Below are positions 51,403-61,123 of a stretch of DNA of 64,000 bases, in pieces (position 1 is the first letter of the stretch; the number at the start of each line of letters is the position of its first letter). Location: NCBI GenBank assembly GCA_964393035.1, contig CAYMRX010000001.1, forward strand, positions 434,001 through 498,000, written 5' to 3'. Under the pieces are notes generated by a model that was not told the origin of the DNA, made no database searches, and saw nothing but the letters and a program-made list of their open reading frames with translations. The stretch is from Tabrizicola_A sp964393035 (GTDB lineage: Bacteria > Pseudomonadota > Alphaproteobacteria > Rhodobacterales > Rhodobacteraceae). Position numbers and translations under genes: made by a program.

Positions 51403-52623
51403 TCAGCGCGAAAAGCGCGCGGCCAGTTCAACATGCGAAGACCAGCGGAACTGATCCACCACCTGCACCCAATCCAGCCGATACCCTGCCGCAACCAGAA
51501 CCTTGGCATCACGGGCAAAGGTAACAGGATTGCAGGAGACATAGGCAATGACAGGCACTTTTGCTGCCGCCAGCCTGTCCACCTGCGCCTCGGCCCCGGC
51601 GCGGGGGGGGTCGATCACCACCGCCTCGACGCCCTTGAACTCATCGGGTTCAAGCGGACGGCGGAACAGATCGCGGGTCTCAACCGTCAACCGCTTCAAC
51701 CCTTCGGCATTGCGCGCGCCCTTTTCCAAGGCCGCGGTCATGGTTGCCTCGCCTTCCACCGCGTGAACCTCGGCCCGTTCGGCCAGCGGGATCGAGAAGG
51801 TGCCAGAACCTGCGAACAGATCCACCACCTTGCGCGCCGCACCAATGGCCAGCGCCACCGCCTGCAACAGGGCGCTTTCCCCTTCGGCTGTCGCCTGAAG
51901 GAAAGCCCCCGGCGGCGGCGCGACCAGCGCGCGGCCAAACCGCTGCATGGGGGCGGCCCGCAGCGCCACCGTCTCACCGTTCCATGTCAGCCGTGCGATC
52001 TTTGCCGTCTCGCACAGCCGCGCCATTTCCATCTGCATCTGCGCGTCCAATGGCTTGCCGCCAGCCACCGCCACATCGGCCCCGGCAAGGCTGCGCGTGA
52101 TGGTCAGTTGCACCTCAGTCGTGCGCGAACCGCCCATTTTCACCAGTTCTTCCAGTGCGGGAAAGGCCGCGACCAGATCGGGGTGCAGCAGTTGGCAGTT
52201 CGGCACCTCGACAATCGTATCGCTGGCGCGGGCGTGAAAGCCCATCAGCGCACCGCCCTTGGTCTTGCGCCCGGTCAGGGTCGCACGACGGCGTGAGCGC
52301 GCCGGAGAGGTTGCCATGGGGCGGAACACCGCCTCCAGCCCCTGCCCCGCCAAGGCCCCCTTCACAATGCCCGCCTTCCATTGGGCCACAAAGCCGTCGC
52401 CCGCGTGCTGCATCAGACATCCGCCGCAACTGCGGGCATGGGGGCATGGCGGTTTCACCCGGTCGGCCGAGGGGGTGACGATCTTGCCCCCCACCAAAGT
52501 ATCCTTGACCAGATCGCCTTCAACCACCTCGCCCGGCAGAAAACCCGGCGCATAGATCGGCCCCGCCTCGCCAATGGCGATGCCGTCGCCGTGATGCCCC
52601 AGCCTGTCGATGGTGATCTTCAC
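51403..52623 (-). CDS. Class I SAM-dependent RNA methyltransferase (RlmD/TrmA type)
   Basis: 406 residues from GTG 52623, whose GTGA overlaps the ABC exporter stop. N-terminal TRAM-like region, then a 4Fe-4S motif (Cys60, Cys66, Cys69 in CPHARSCGGC, fourth Cys in PNCQLLH), and the methyltransferase motifs LFAGSGTFSIPLA, VIDPPRAGA and SCNPVTFARD (nucleophilic Cys). It makes m5U in 23S rRNA or tRNA. Last gene of a long minus-strand operon starting at hslO. Confidence 0.88.
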   Translation of the reverse strand: MKITIDRLGHHGDGIAIGEAGPIYAPGFLPGEVVEGDLVKDTLVGGKIVTPSADRVKPPCPHARSCGGCLMQHAGDGFVAQWKAGIVKGALAGQGLEAVFRPMATSPARSRRRATLTGRKTKGGALMGFHARASDTIVEVPNCQLLHPDLVAAFPALEELVKMGGSRTTEVQLTITRSLAGADVAVAGGKPLDAQMQMEMARLCETAKIARLTWNGETVALRAAPMQRFGRALVAPPPGAFLQATAEGESALLQAVALAIGAARKVVDLFAGSGTFSIPLAERAEVHAVEGEATMTAALEKGARNAEGLKRLTVETRDLFRRPLEPDEFKGVEAVVIDPPRAGAEAQVDRLAAAKVPVIAYVSCNPVTFARDAKVLVAAGYRLDWVQVVDQFRWSSHVELAARFSR

Positions 52624-54461
52624 GCCTGCCCGTCCTCTGTGCCAATGAATCCGCCGGACTGGCGGTTCCAATAGCGCGCATAAACCCCACCCCTCGTCAA
52701 AAGGCCAGCGTGATCGCCCATTTCCACGATACGACCCTGTTCCATGACGATGATGCGGTCCATCGCGGCGATGGTCGAAAGCCGATGGGCAATCGCCAGC
52801 ACGGTCTTGCCTTCCATCACGCGGGACAAGGCGGCCTGAATGCTGGCCTCAACCTCTGAATCCAGCGCGCTTGTCGCCTCGTCCAGCACAAGGATCGGCG
52901 CGTCTTTCAGAAAGGCGCGGGCCAGCGCAATGCGCTGGCGCTGGCCGCCCGAGAGTTTCACCCCGCGTTCGCCAAGAAACGCATCATAGCCGCGCCGCCC
53001 CTGATGGTCGATCATGCCGTCGATGAAGTCATGCGCCTCTGCCGCCTTTGATGCGGCGATGATCTCAGCCTCCGCAGCCTCGGGGCGGCCATAGGCGATG
53101 TTGTCACGGGCCGAGCGGTTGAACATCGCGGTTTCCTGCGTGACCATGCCGATCTGGCGGCGCAGACTTTCCTGCGTCACATCGCGCACATCTTGGCCGT
53201 CAATCAGAACCCGGCCGTTTTCCGTATCATAAAGCCGGAGCAAGAGCGCGACGAGGCTCGACTTTCCCGCGCCGGAAGCCCCGACGATCCCCAGCTTCTC
53301 TCCGGCCCGGATGGTCAGGTTGATATCCGCCACCCCGCCGCGCTGCCGGCCATAGGCGAAGGTGACGTTATCAAAGCTGATCTCGCCCCGAAGTCGCGGC
53401 AGGTCCAGCGCGCCGGGGCTGTCAGCCAAGGCATGCGGGGCGGCAAGCGTGTGCATGCCATCCTCGACCTCGCCGACCGAGGTATAGATCGTCATCAGGG
53501 TAAAGCTGACCCAGCCGGTCATCTGCGCGATCCGCATCGAAATCGCCCCCGCTGCGGCAATGTCGCCGGGCGTCGCCACCCCCTGTTGCCAGAGCAGGAT
53601 GGTGCCACCGATCAGAATGACCGGAAGAATGCCCGCCAGCGTCATCAGCGCCAGCCGGAACCACGCGGCAATGACGCCATATTCCAGCGACCGATCCCGG
53701 AACACTTCCATCGCCTTCAACGCCACCCGGTCTTCAAAGGCGGAATGGGCAAAGAGTTTGACCGTCTTGATATTGGTGATGGTATCCACCACCTGCCCCG
53801 TCACCATGGCGCGGGAACTTGCCCGTGCGGCGGAGTTTTCGCGGACCATCGGGATGAAGATGCGGATCAGGGCAAGATAGCCAAGCAGCCAAACCGCCAG
53901 CGCAACGCCGATCCAGAGATCCACGGCGAAAAGGTAAAGCACCGAGGCCACGACCGAAGCCAGCGCAAAGAACACGGTGTTGATGGTTTCCGTCGTGACA
54001 TCCGTCACCGCGCGGGCCGCCTGCATCTGTTTTTGCGCGATGCGGCCTGCGAAATCATTGTCGAAAAAAGTCAGCGCCTGCCCCAGCGTCCAGCGATGCA
54101 GCCGCGACAGCACCAAGGGCAGCAGGTTCGGCCCCAAGGTGATCTGGATGGTGGCCGACGAGGCGGCATAGGACAGCGGTCGCAGGATCAGATAAAACGC
54201 CATCGACCAGACCAGAAGCCGCCCATGATCGGTGAAGAACGAGGCCGGATTGCCCGTGACAGCGGCATCAATCACCCAGCCCAGCACCAGCGCCGACACC
54301 ACCTCGGTCACCCCCGCCAGCGAGGACAGCACCGCCGCCAGCCACAGTTGCACCCAAGAACCCGACAGACTCCACTGGAAAAACCGCCCAAGCGTTTGCG
54401 GGGGGGCTTGATGGGTGGGGCGGAACGCGTCGATCCAGTCGCCCATGCGCAAAAGGCTCAT
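52620..54461 (-). CDS. ABC exporter half-transporter, second of pair
   Basis: 613 residues: six predicted membrane helices (residues about 40-320) and a nucleotide-binding domain with Walker A GASGAGKS, signature LSGGQRQRIALARA and Walker B ILVLDEATSALDSE. Type IV ABC exporters of this pair work as heterodimers. The ATG overlaps the upstream ABC gene by ATGA and the stop overlaps the RNA methyltransferase start. Substrate unknown (lipid or drug export is common for this class). Inner membrane. Confidence 0.9.
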   Translation of the reverse strand: MSLLRMGDWIDAFRPTHQAPPQTLGRFFQWSLSGSWVQLWLAAVLSSLAGVTEVVSALVLGWVIDAAVTGNPASFFTDHGRLLVWSMAFYLILRPLSYAASSATIQITLGPNLLPLVLSRLHRWTLGQALTFFDNDFAGRIAQKQMQAARAVTDVTTETINTVFFALASVVASVLYLFAVDLWIGVALAVWLLGYLALIRIFIPMVRENSAARASSRAMVTGQVVDTITNIKTVKLFAHSAFEDRVALKAMEVFRDRSLEYGVIAAWFRLALMTLAGILPVILIGGTILLWQQGVATPGDIAAAGAISMRIAQMTGWVSFTLMTIYTSVGEVEDGMHTLAAPHALADSPGALDLPRLRGEISFDNVTFAYGRQRGGVADINLTIRAGEKLGIVGASGAGKSSLVALLLRLYDTENGRVLIDGQDVRDVTQESLRRQIGMVTQETAMFNRSARDNIAYGRPEAAEAEIIAASKAAEAHDFIDGMIDHQGRRGYDAFLGERGVKLSGGQRQRIALARAFLKDAPILVLDEATSALDSEVEASIQAALSRVMEGKTVLAIAHRLSTIAAMDRIIVMEQGRIVEMGDHAGLLTRGGVYARYWNRQSGGFIGTEDGQA

Positions 54462-56299
54462 GCGTCTTCCTCCAACCCGATGAAGCCCCCTGATTGCCGC
54501 GCCCAGAACCGGGCGTAAAGCCCGTTTGCCGTCAAAAGTTCGGCATGACTGCCCTGTTCGGCGATGTGACCATCTTCCAGCACCACGATCCGGTCCATCG
54601 CGGCGATGGTCGAAAGCCGGTGGGCAATGGCGATCACCGTCTTGCCCTGCATCACACCATAAAGTGCGGCCTGAATGGCGGCCTCCGCCTCGGAATCCAG
54701 CGCACTTGTCGCCTCATCCAAGATCAGGACCGGCGCGTCTTTCAAGATCACGCGGGCCAAGGCCACGCGCTGCCGCTGCCCGCCCGACAGCTTCACTCCG
54801 CGCTCGCCAACATGGGCGTCATAGCCGGTGCGGCCTTGCGGGTCTTCCAGCGCCAGAATGAATTCATGCGCTTCGGCCTGTTTGGCGGCGGCGATCATCT
54901 CTGCCTCCGACGCATTGGGGCGACCATAAAGCAGGTTGTCACGGACGGAACGGTGCAGAAGGCTGCTGTCTTGGCTCACCATGCCGATCCGGGCGCGCAA
55001 GGAGTCTTGGGTGACGGTGGCAATATCCTGCCCGTCGATCAAGATACGCCCGGATTCCGTATCGTAAAACCGCAGCATCAGCTTCACGAGCGTTGACTTG
55101 CCCGCACCGGACCGCCCGACCACCCCGATCTTTTCGCCGGGCTGAATGGTCAGCGACAGGTTTTGCAACCCGCCCGAACCACGCCCGTAATGATGGCTGA
55201 TCCCGTCAATCTCGATCCGGCCGTCACGGAATGCCAGTGGCTTGGCCCCCGGCGCATCAACCAGCCCGATCGGATGGGTGATCGTCTCCATCCCTTCCTG
55301 CACCACGCCCAAGGCCTGCACCAAAGCGGTAAAGGCCCACATGATCCAATAGGTCATGTTGTTCAGCCGCAGCACGAGCGCCGTGGCCGCGGCCACCGTG
55401 CCGACGCTGGCCGCCCCTTGATACCACAGCGCAATCGCCCAGCCGGTGACGGCCACAATCAGCCCCCCGTTCAGCACGGTCAGCGCGAGATCCATCTTGG
55501 TGATGATGCGCATTTCCCGTTTGAAGGTGTCACGCGCATGTTCGATGCTTTCGCGCGCATAGGCCATCTCGGCATCATGCTGGGCAAAAAGCTTGACCGA
55601 ATGGATGTTGGTATAGGCGTCAACCACGCGGCCCGTGACGGCAGATCGCGCGTCCGAACTTGCCTTCGACGCAGGCCCCGCCCGCCGCACGGTCCATTTC
55701 ACCAGCGCCAGATACAGCGCGAACCAGATCACCAGCGGCAACAGAAGGCGGGGGTCCGCCTCGGCCAGCATGATGCCCGCGCCGACGATGGTGACCGAGG
55801 CGAAGGCAACCGCATCAAAGGTCTGAAACACCGCATCCCCTGCGGCCGGAGGCGTCTGCATGATGCGGTTGGCGATACGGCCCGCAAAATCGGATTCAAA
55901 CCAGCCAACGGGCTGGCGGATCACATGGGCATGGGCGCGGAACCGGATCATGGTGCCGAAATTCGGCAGGATGGTGTTGTGCAACAGCGCAACATTCCCG
56001 ACCAGCAGTAAGGGCCGCAAGACCAGAACGGCCAATGCAACGGCGACCACCTCGGCGCCATGGGCCGACACGAACATGCCCGGCGACTGGGTGGACAAAA
56101 GATCCACCAGCCGCCCGACATACCAGATCAAGGCCACATCGGCAAAAGCGGCCAGCACCGACAAAAGTGCGGTGACGGCAAAGACCTTGCGGAAGGGGCG
56201 GATGTAATCGGCCAGAAATGGCCACAGCCTGCGCGGCGGTGTATCGGTTTGCGGATAGGCGATGTAGGGGTCAACAAGGTTTTCGAAAAAGCGGAACAT
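54458..56299 (-). CDS. ABC exporter half-transporter, first of pair
   Basis: 613 residues from ATG 56299 (MFRFFENLVDPYIAYP, the usual start for this family). Six membrane helices followed by an ATPase with GRSGAGKS, VKLSGGQRQRVALARV and LILDEATSALDSE. Its ribosome-binding site is weak, so translation may be coupled to the tiny ORF upstream. It forms the probable heterodimer with the gene downstream. Substrate unknown. Confidence 0.9.
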   Translation of the reverse strand: MFRFFENLVDPYIAYPQTDTPPRRLWPFLADYIRPFRKVFAVTALLSVLAAFADVALIWYVGRLVDLLSTQSPGMFVSAHGAEVVAVALAVLVLRPLLLVGNVALLHNTILPNFGTMIRFRAHAHVIRQPVGWFESDFAGRIANRIMQTPPAAGDAVFQTFDAVAFASVTIVGAGIMLAEADPRLLLPLVIWFALYLALVKWTVRRAGPASKASSDARSAVTGRVVDAYTNIHSVKLFAQHDAEMAYARESIEHARDTFKREMRIITKMDLALTVLNGGLIVAVTGWAIALWYQGAASVGTVAAATALVLRLNNMTYWIMWAFTALVQALGVVQEGMETITHPIGLVDAPGAKPLAFRDGRIEIDGISHHYGRGSGGLQNLSLTIQPGEKIGVVGRSGAGKSTLVKLMLRFYDTESGRILIDGQDIATVTQDSLRARIGMVSQDSSLLHRSVRDNLLYGRPNASEAEMIAAAKQAEAHEFILALEDPQGRTGYDAHVGERGVKLSGGQRQRVALARVILKDAPVLILDEATSALDSEAEAAIQAALYGVMQGKTVIAIAHRLSTIAAMDRIVVLEDGHIAEQGSHAELLTANGLYARFWARQSGGFIGLEEDA

Positions 56300-56374
56300 G
56301 AGAAGGGCCCTTGGGCATGACATGCGGAATGGAAAAGCGGAACCCTGACGGGGCCGCCAACGGGATCGGTCCTG

Positions 56375-56407
56375 TCAGATCAGGTGCCAGATAATCCCGT
56401 AGCCCAT
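56375..56407 (-). CDS. Tiny 10-codon ORF with strong RBS before the ABC pair
   Basis: An ATG at 56407 is preceded by AGAGGAGGAC at ideal spacing and encodes MGYGIIWHLI, then TGA. It lies between cca and the ABC exporter, 75 bp before the latter. Ten hydrophobic residues could make a small membrane-associated peptide or a leader peptide. Downstream, CTGAC / GTCAG arms bracket a possible stem. I do not recognise the peptide. The RBS quality is better than that of the ABC gene, which argues against chance. Confidence 0.45.
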   Translation of the reverse strand: MGYGIIWHLI

Positions 56408-56437
56408 GCCGTCCTCCTCTGGTTCGGTGGATGGAAA

Positions 56438-57613
56438 TTAACGCGGGCGTGACGGGTTGTCACGCCCGTTTTCGCCCAAGAGCGCGTCGCGTTTAAGCTG
56501 CAAATCGCTTTGCAGCCACAGCGTTTCCAACGCTTTCAACGCCTGCCCCAAGGCTGGGCCGGCAAGTGCGGGCATCAGATCGGCGGCGGTGATCGGAAAG
56601 CGGCTGACAGCCCCCCTGGCGACATCCGCCTGCCAATCCGCCGGCAAAGGGCTTTCCAACAGAACCGCCCGGACCAGCACCGCATCCTCGCCGGTTGCCT
56701 TGCCCAGCTTCCAGCCAAGCGCGGCCGGTGTCAGCACATTGCCCGCCGCCTCGCGCAGTGCGGCAACCGTGGCCGCATCAGCCCGCGACAGGCGCAACGC
56801 CTCGGCCGGGCTATGCCCCCCGATCGCCGCAAGACGGCGTGGCCAGCGAACCGGCAGACCCGCCTCCAGATGAATCAGCGGTGCAAGCGCACGCGGGTCC
56901 GCACCCGGCAAGGCATGGTGCAGCACCCCGGTTTGCGCCATGGCCGCAATCGAAGGCGCCGGATCGGACGCGGCCAAAAGCTTGCGCATTTCCGCCCCGA
57001 TACGTTCGCGCGACAGCCCGTCAATCCCATCGGCCAAAGCCGCGCAGGCCGCCAGACCCTCGGGATCAATGCCCTGAAGGGGATCGCCATAATGGGCATG
57101 AAAGCGGAAGAACCGCAGGATGCGCAGGTAATCCTCGCGGATGCGCTGCGAGGCATCCCCAACAAACCGCACACGGCGCGCCATCAGGTCGGGCAAGCCG
57201 CCCAGAGGATCAATCACCTGCCCCCGCGCATCGGCGTAAAGCGCGTTCATGGTGAAATCGCGGCGCGCGGCGTCGTCGGCAATGTCGGTGGCATAGGCGA
57301 CAACGGCGCGCCGCCCGTCGGTTTCCACATCGCGCCGGAACGTCGTCACCTCATGCGGGCGCCCATCGGCGATCACCGTAACCGTGCCATGGTCAATGCC
57401 GGTCGGCACCACGCGCAGGCCAGCCGCCTCGGCCAAGCGCGTGACTTCTGCCGGCGGGGCATCGGTGGCGATGTCTACATCCGCAACCGGCACGCCAAGA
57501 AGTGCGTTTCGCACGCAGCCACCCACGAAAAGCGCCTTGTGACCTGCCGCCTCCAGCACCGCACAAAGGGTCTGGGTGCCTGCATGGTTCAACCAATCGC
57601 CGGTGATTTTCAT
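56438..57613 (-). CDS. cca: CCA tRNA nucleotidyltransferase
   Basis: 391 residues from ATG 57613. Class II polymerase-beta-like nucleotidyltransferase: FVGGCVRNALLGVPVADVDIATDA (the DxD metal site) and RRDFTMNALY, then the ERIGAEMRKLLAAS head/neck region. It adds or repairs the 3' CCA of tRNAs. Its ATGA overlaps the Nudix stop; same operon as hslO and the ABC pair. Confidence 0.92.
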   Translation of the reverse strand: MKITGDWLNHAGTQTLCAVLEAAGHKALFVGGCVRNALLGVPVADVDIATDAPPAEVTRLAEAAGLRVVPTGIDHGTVTVIADGRPHEVTTFRRDVETDGRRAVVAYATDIADDAARRDFTMNALYADARGQVIDPLGGLPDLMARRVRFVGDASQRIREDYLRILRFFRFHAHYGDPLQGIDPEGLAACAALADGIDGLSRERIGAEMRKLLAASDPAPSIAAMAQTGVLHHALPGADPRALAPLIHLEAGLPVRWPRRLAAIGGHSPAEALRLSRADAATVAALREAAGNVLTPAALGWKLGKATGEDAVLVRAVLLESPLPADWQADVARGAVSRFPITAADLMPALAGPALGQALKALETLWLQSDLQLKRDALLGENGRDNPSRPR

Positions 57614-58203
57614 GGCGCGGCCCTTTCCGCCAAGCCCCGCAAGATGCGGGCGGTGGCGCCCCAGATGTAATAGGGGCCAAAAGGCACCGCGTAATAATGC
57701 CGCCATGTGCCACGCCACAAGCGCCGCTCAATCCCATAGCGGCCCCGGTCCAAGACATGGGCCAGCGGAACGACAAAAACCTCGTCCACCTCACCCGCCT
57801 CGGGGACGGGCATGAAATCGGCGGTCACGCGGGCGAGAACGGGGGTCACGGCAAAGCCGGTCACCGTTTCATGCGACGGCAGGCGGCCCCAGATTTCAAC
57901 CAATGTTTCAGGCAGACCGATTTCCTCTCGCGCCTCCCGCAGGGCGGCGGCCTCCAGACTGGCGTCGGTCGGGTCCAGCTTGCCCCCCGGAAAGGCGATC
58001 TGGCCCGGATGATGTTTCAGATGCGAGGCGCGTTTGGTCAGGATCAAACGGTCATCCCAAACGGCCACCAGCACCGCCGCCGGGCGCAACACCCGGTCAG
58101 GCGGCAACTGGAGTCCGGGGTTCAGATCAAAATCCGACGACTCGCCACTGGTATCGCCTTTGGCGCGTGCAAGCGCGTCACGAAGGCGAAAGGGGTCAGA
58201 CAC
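57610..58203 (-). CDS. CoA pyrophosphatase-like Nudix hydrolase
   Basis: 197 residues from GTG 58203, which overlaps the hslO stop. Nudix box GGKLDPTDASLEAAALREAREEIGL fits GX5EX7REUXEEXGU, and FVVPLAHVLD and GTWRHYYAVPFG are typical of the YeaB/NudL CoA pyrophosphatase branch. It hydrolyses CoA or acyl-CoA to 4'-phosphopantetheine and 3',5'-ADP. Cytoplasmic. Cotranscribed with hslO and cca. Confidence 0.87.
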   Translation of the reverse strand: MSDPFRLRDALARAKGDTSGESSDFDLNPGLQLPPDRVLRPAAVLVAVWDDRLILTKRASHLKHHPGQIAFPGGKLDPTDASLEAAALREAREEIGLPETLVEIWGRLPSHETVTGFAVTPVLARVTADFMPVPEAGEVDEVFVVPLAHVLDRGRYGIERRLWRGTWRHYYAVPFGPYYIWGATARILRGLAERAAP

Positions 58204-59185
58204 TCTTTGCCTCAAAACCCAGCGTCAGCGGGTCCAGTTCGTAATGCGCGCTGCAAAACTGGCAATCGGCCGTGACCTTGCCCGCAGCCGTGGTCATTTT
58301 CTGAATGTCCTTGGCCGAATAGATCGACATCGCCTGCCGCACCTTGTCTTCCGAGCAGGAACACCCGAATCGCAGCGACTGCGCCTCAAAGACGCGTGGG
58401 GCTTCCTCGTGAAACAGCCGCACCAGCAGATCGGTGGGCGAAACCGAGGGGCCGATCAACTCCAGTTCTTCGACCGTGTCGAGCAGGGCATTCGCCCGCG
58501 TCCAGTTCTCGGCCTCCTCACCGCCCAGAATGACGGTATGGGCCAAAAGCCCGCCGTCTCCCGAACCGCCCTCGGCCGCGACTTCGCGGTGGCCGCCGAT
58601 GGACGGCATATGCTGCAACATCACCCCGCCAGCCCGCCAATGCGGCAGGCCACCCGGCATCTGGCTTTTGCCATAGGTCAGAGAAAACCGCGTCGGCAAC
58701 TGTTCGGATTGGGCAAAATATGTCTCGGCGCAGGCCGACAAAGACCCGCCGGCAATCGGCGTAAAACCTTGATAAGGCAGCATACCTTCGCCTTGGTCGA
58801 TCATCACCGCAAAATAACCTTCGCCGATCTGGCTGAAGGGATCTGCGGCATGATCCAGCCGCTCGGCATCATAGCTGGCATAGGCGCGGATGCGGGCCAT
58901 TTCGCCTTCTTCGGCGGGGCCATAATAATCGGTCGCGATCAGCCGCGCAGCCCCTTTGCCGCGCACCTGAAGCGACAGCTTCCAGCGCAGCTTGACCGAT
59001 TGGCCAATCAGCGCGGTCAGCACCGCCATTTCCGCCACCAGCGCCTCGATCACCGGGGGGTAGTTGTGCTGTTTCAGAACCTGATCCAACACGCCGTCCA
59101 AACGGGCGACGCGGCCGCGGATGTCGGCGCGATCAAGCTGAAAGGGCAGGACGGTGTCGTCCCAGGCGATGTTCTGCACGGTCAT
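58196..59185 (-). CDS. hslO: Hsp33 redox-regulated chaperone
   Basis: 329 residues, slightly longer than the common 290. The redox-switch zinc site CSCSEDK and CQFCSAH near the C-terminus carries the four cysteines (CxC and CxxC) expected. Oxidation releases zinc and activates the holdase. ATG 59185 with AGGAAA upstream. First gene of the operon Hsp33-Nudix-cca-tiny ORF-ABC-ABC-RNA methyltransferase. Confidence 0.92.
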   Translation of the reverse strand: MTVQNIAWDDTVLPFQLDRADIRGRVARLDGVLDQVLKQHNYPPVIEALVAEMAVLTALIGQSVKLRWKLSLQVRGKGAARLIATDYYGPAEEGEMARIRAYASYDAERLDHAADPFSQIGEGYFAVMIDQGEGMLPYQGFTPIAGGSLSACAETYFAQSEQLPTRFSLTYGKSQMPGGLPHWRAGGVMLQHMPSIGGHREVAAEGGSGDGGLLAHTVILGGEEAENWTRANALLDTVEELELIGPSVSPTDLLVRLFHEEAPRVFEAQSLRFGCSCSEDKVRQAMSIYSAKDIQKMTTAAGKVTADCQFCSAHYELDPLTLGFEAKSV

Positions 59186-59263
59186 ATGGGGTTTCCTAAG
59201 GCTGCCGTTCTTGGCATATCGCGCCTATATAGTCAGGGCAACCGCCGCACCAAGGGGGCAGAG

Positions 59264-59713
59264 ATGATCAGACGCTATGGCGAGGCCGTGGTTTTGGGCC
59301 AAAGCTATCGCCGTCGGCCGGGGGTCTATGCCATTTTGCTACGCGGGGATGACATTCTTCTGACCCATCAGGCGCAACCGGATGATGAATTCCAACTGCC
59401 CGGCGGTGGCATTGATCCGGGCGAAAACCCGCTGCCTGCACTCCACCGCGAGGTGATGGAGGAAACCGGCTGGCACATCACCGATGCGCGGCGGTTCGGG
59501 GCGTTTCGGCGGTTTTGCTATATGCCGGATTATGGCTTTTGGGCCGAAAAGATCTGCACGATCTATGTGGCGCACCCGACACTCAGGCGCGGCCCGCCCA
59601 CTGAGCCGGGACATGCCGCGCATTGGATGCCCGCGCATCACGCGCTGGAGGTTTTGGGAAATGCGGGCGACCGGGCGATGCTGGCGCAGGTTTTGGGTTA
59701 CAAGCCCCGGTAG
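59264..59713 (+). CDS. Nudix hydrolase
   Basis: 149 residues from ATG 59264 with AGGGGGCAGAG upstream. Nudix box GGGIDPGENPLPALHREVMEETGW matches GX5EX7REUXEEXGU. Substrate unassigned; likely a nucleotide-sugar, (d)NTP or ADP-ribose-like pyrophosphate. Its last 16 bases overlap the end of the convergent REC-PP2C gene. Divergent from hslO. Confidence 0.85.
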   Translation: MIRRYGEAVVLGQSYRRRPGVYAILLRGDDILLTHQAQPDDEFQLPGGGIDPGENPLPALHREVMEETGWHITDARRFGAFRRFCYMPDYGFWAEKICTIYVAHPTLRRGPPTEPGHAAHWMPAHHALEVLGNAGDRAMLAQVLGYKPR

Positions 59714-60981
59714 TCAAAGATCAGCGCCGAAACATCATCGGGAAATTCATTGCCCCCGGCATGGCGTGACAGATCCCAGACCAAGGCCTGCAAAAGATCC
59801 GCGCTCGACAAGGTCGCGTTCAGGGCCAGAAGCGCCAACAGCCCGTCGCTGCCCAGTTCGTTCCCGGCCGGATCAGGACATTCGCTCATACCGTCCGAGG
59901 CCAGAATCAACCGATCACCGGGACGAAGTTCCCCAAGGGTCTGCGCATAGATCGCCCCGTCAATGAGACCGATGGGCAGACCGCCCTCTCCCAACATCTC
60001 AACCCGGCCACCTTTGCGCAGCACCATGGGATGGGGATGCCCGGCCTGTGTCAGGGCAAAGGCGCCCGTGGCGATGTTCACCTCGGCATAGGCGATGGTA
60101 AAATATTGATCGACCTGCAAATCGTCCAACATCAGCCGGTTCAGACGTTCTGCAACCACCGCGGGGGGATAGGCGTCGCGCCCGCCGTCAGACCCGGTTT
60201 TCAAGGCGATATTCTGATCCGGGGAACCGCCGGACAACAGCCCTGCCAGCCGCGCGGTCATCATCGCCGAGGCCACGCCATGGCCCGAAACATCGACCGA
60301 AAACAGGCCCAATCTTTGGTCATCAATCGCAAAGCTGCCCACCAGATCACCCCCGACATGACCGGACGGTTTCAGCAGCAGCGACACCGTGCCGCCGCCA
60401 TAATCCCGGAAGCGGTCGCGCATCAGGCCGTCTTGCAACTTGCGCGCCTCGATCAGGTCACGGTCAAGCGAATCATAGAGTTTCTGCAATTCGTCCAGCG
60501 TGGCCCCGATCAGCCGGTTTTTCTGCACCAACTCGCGTTGCATGCCCAAAATGCGTTCGCCCGCCCGCATGCGCGCCCGCAATTCATCAAAACTGACGGG
60601 CTTTGACAGAAAGTCATCAGCGCCAACCTCCAACCCGTCAGCGACTTCGGTCTTTTCGGATTTTGAGGTCAGCAGAACGAAATAGCCATAGCCGTCGCGG
60701 GGCAACTCTTTGAACTGCCTGCAAAACTCAAGGCCCGTCATGCCCGGCATCATCCAGTCTGACAGCACCATTTCAAAGGGCATCGCCCGGCAGGCTTCCA
60801 GTGCCTCCTCGCCAGAGGAAGCTTGGGTCACCTGATAGCCCCAGCGCTGCAATTGCAGGGCCAAAACCCGGCGCTGTGCCTTGCTGTCATCAACAACAAG
60901 CACGGGCAACGGCCCTTTCGCCTCGGCCTGCGGACCGCTGATTTGCACGTTTGTTGCCAAATCCCCCCCATTTTCCGGCAA
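59698..60981 (-). CDS. Response regulator with PP2C (SpoIIE) phosphatase output
   Basis: 427 residues. Receiver domain about 25-140 with phosphoacceptor Asp75 (SDWMMPG), acidic pair Asp31/Asp32 and Lys127 (SKPVS); a coiled-coil linker (about 145-180); and a SpoIIE-type PP2C phosphatase (GGDLVGSFAIDD, SVDVSGHGVASAMM, LASDGMSE, PDDVSALIF). Such proteins dephosphorylate anti-sigma-factor antagonists or other partners. TTG 60981 is the outermost start; GTG 60948 is an alternative. Faces the Hpt gene across 142 bp. No histidine kinase in the window. Confidence 0.87.
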   Translation of the reverse strand: MPENGGDLATNVQISGPQAEAKGPLPVLVVDDSKAQRRVLALQLQRWGYQVTQASSGEEALEACRAMPFEMVLSDWMMPGMTGLEFCRQFKELPRDGYGYFVLLTSKSEKTEVADGLEVGADDFLSKPVSFDELRARMRAGERILGMQRELVQKNRLIGATLDELQKLYDSLDRDLIEARKLQDGLMRDRFRDYGGGTVSLLLKPSGHVGGDLVGSFAIDDQRLGLFSVDVSGHGVASAMMTARLAGLLSGGSPDQNIALKTGSDGGRDAYPPAVVAERLNRLMLDDLQVDQYFTIAYAEVNIATGAFALTQAGHPHPMVLRKGGRVEMLGEGGLPIGLIDGAIYAQTLGELRPGDRLILASDGMSECPDPAGNELGSDGLLALLALNATLSSADLLQALVWDLSRHAGGNEFPDDVSALIFDYRGL

Positions 60982-61123
60982 AGTACCCGCTCGGAAGTCT
61001 CTGTCTGCGCCGAAACCCTTAAGGCGGGGTGAAGGCTAAAATGCGCGGCATCCGGGGATCCTGACTAAGGAATTCTTAAACCCCGAACGGCAGGCTCTAC
61101 CGGCGGAATGACAGGAGGCGCAC

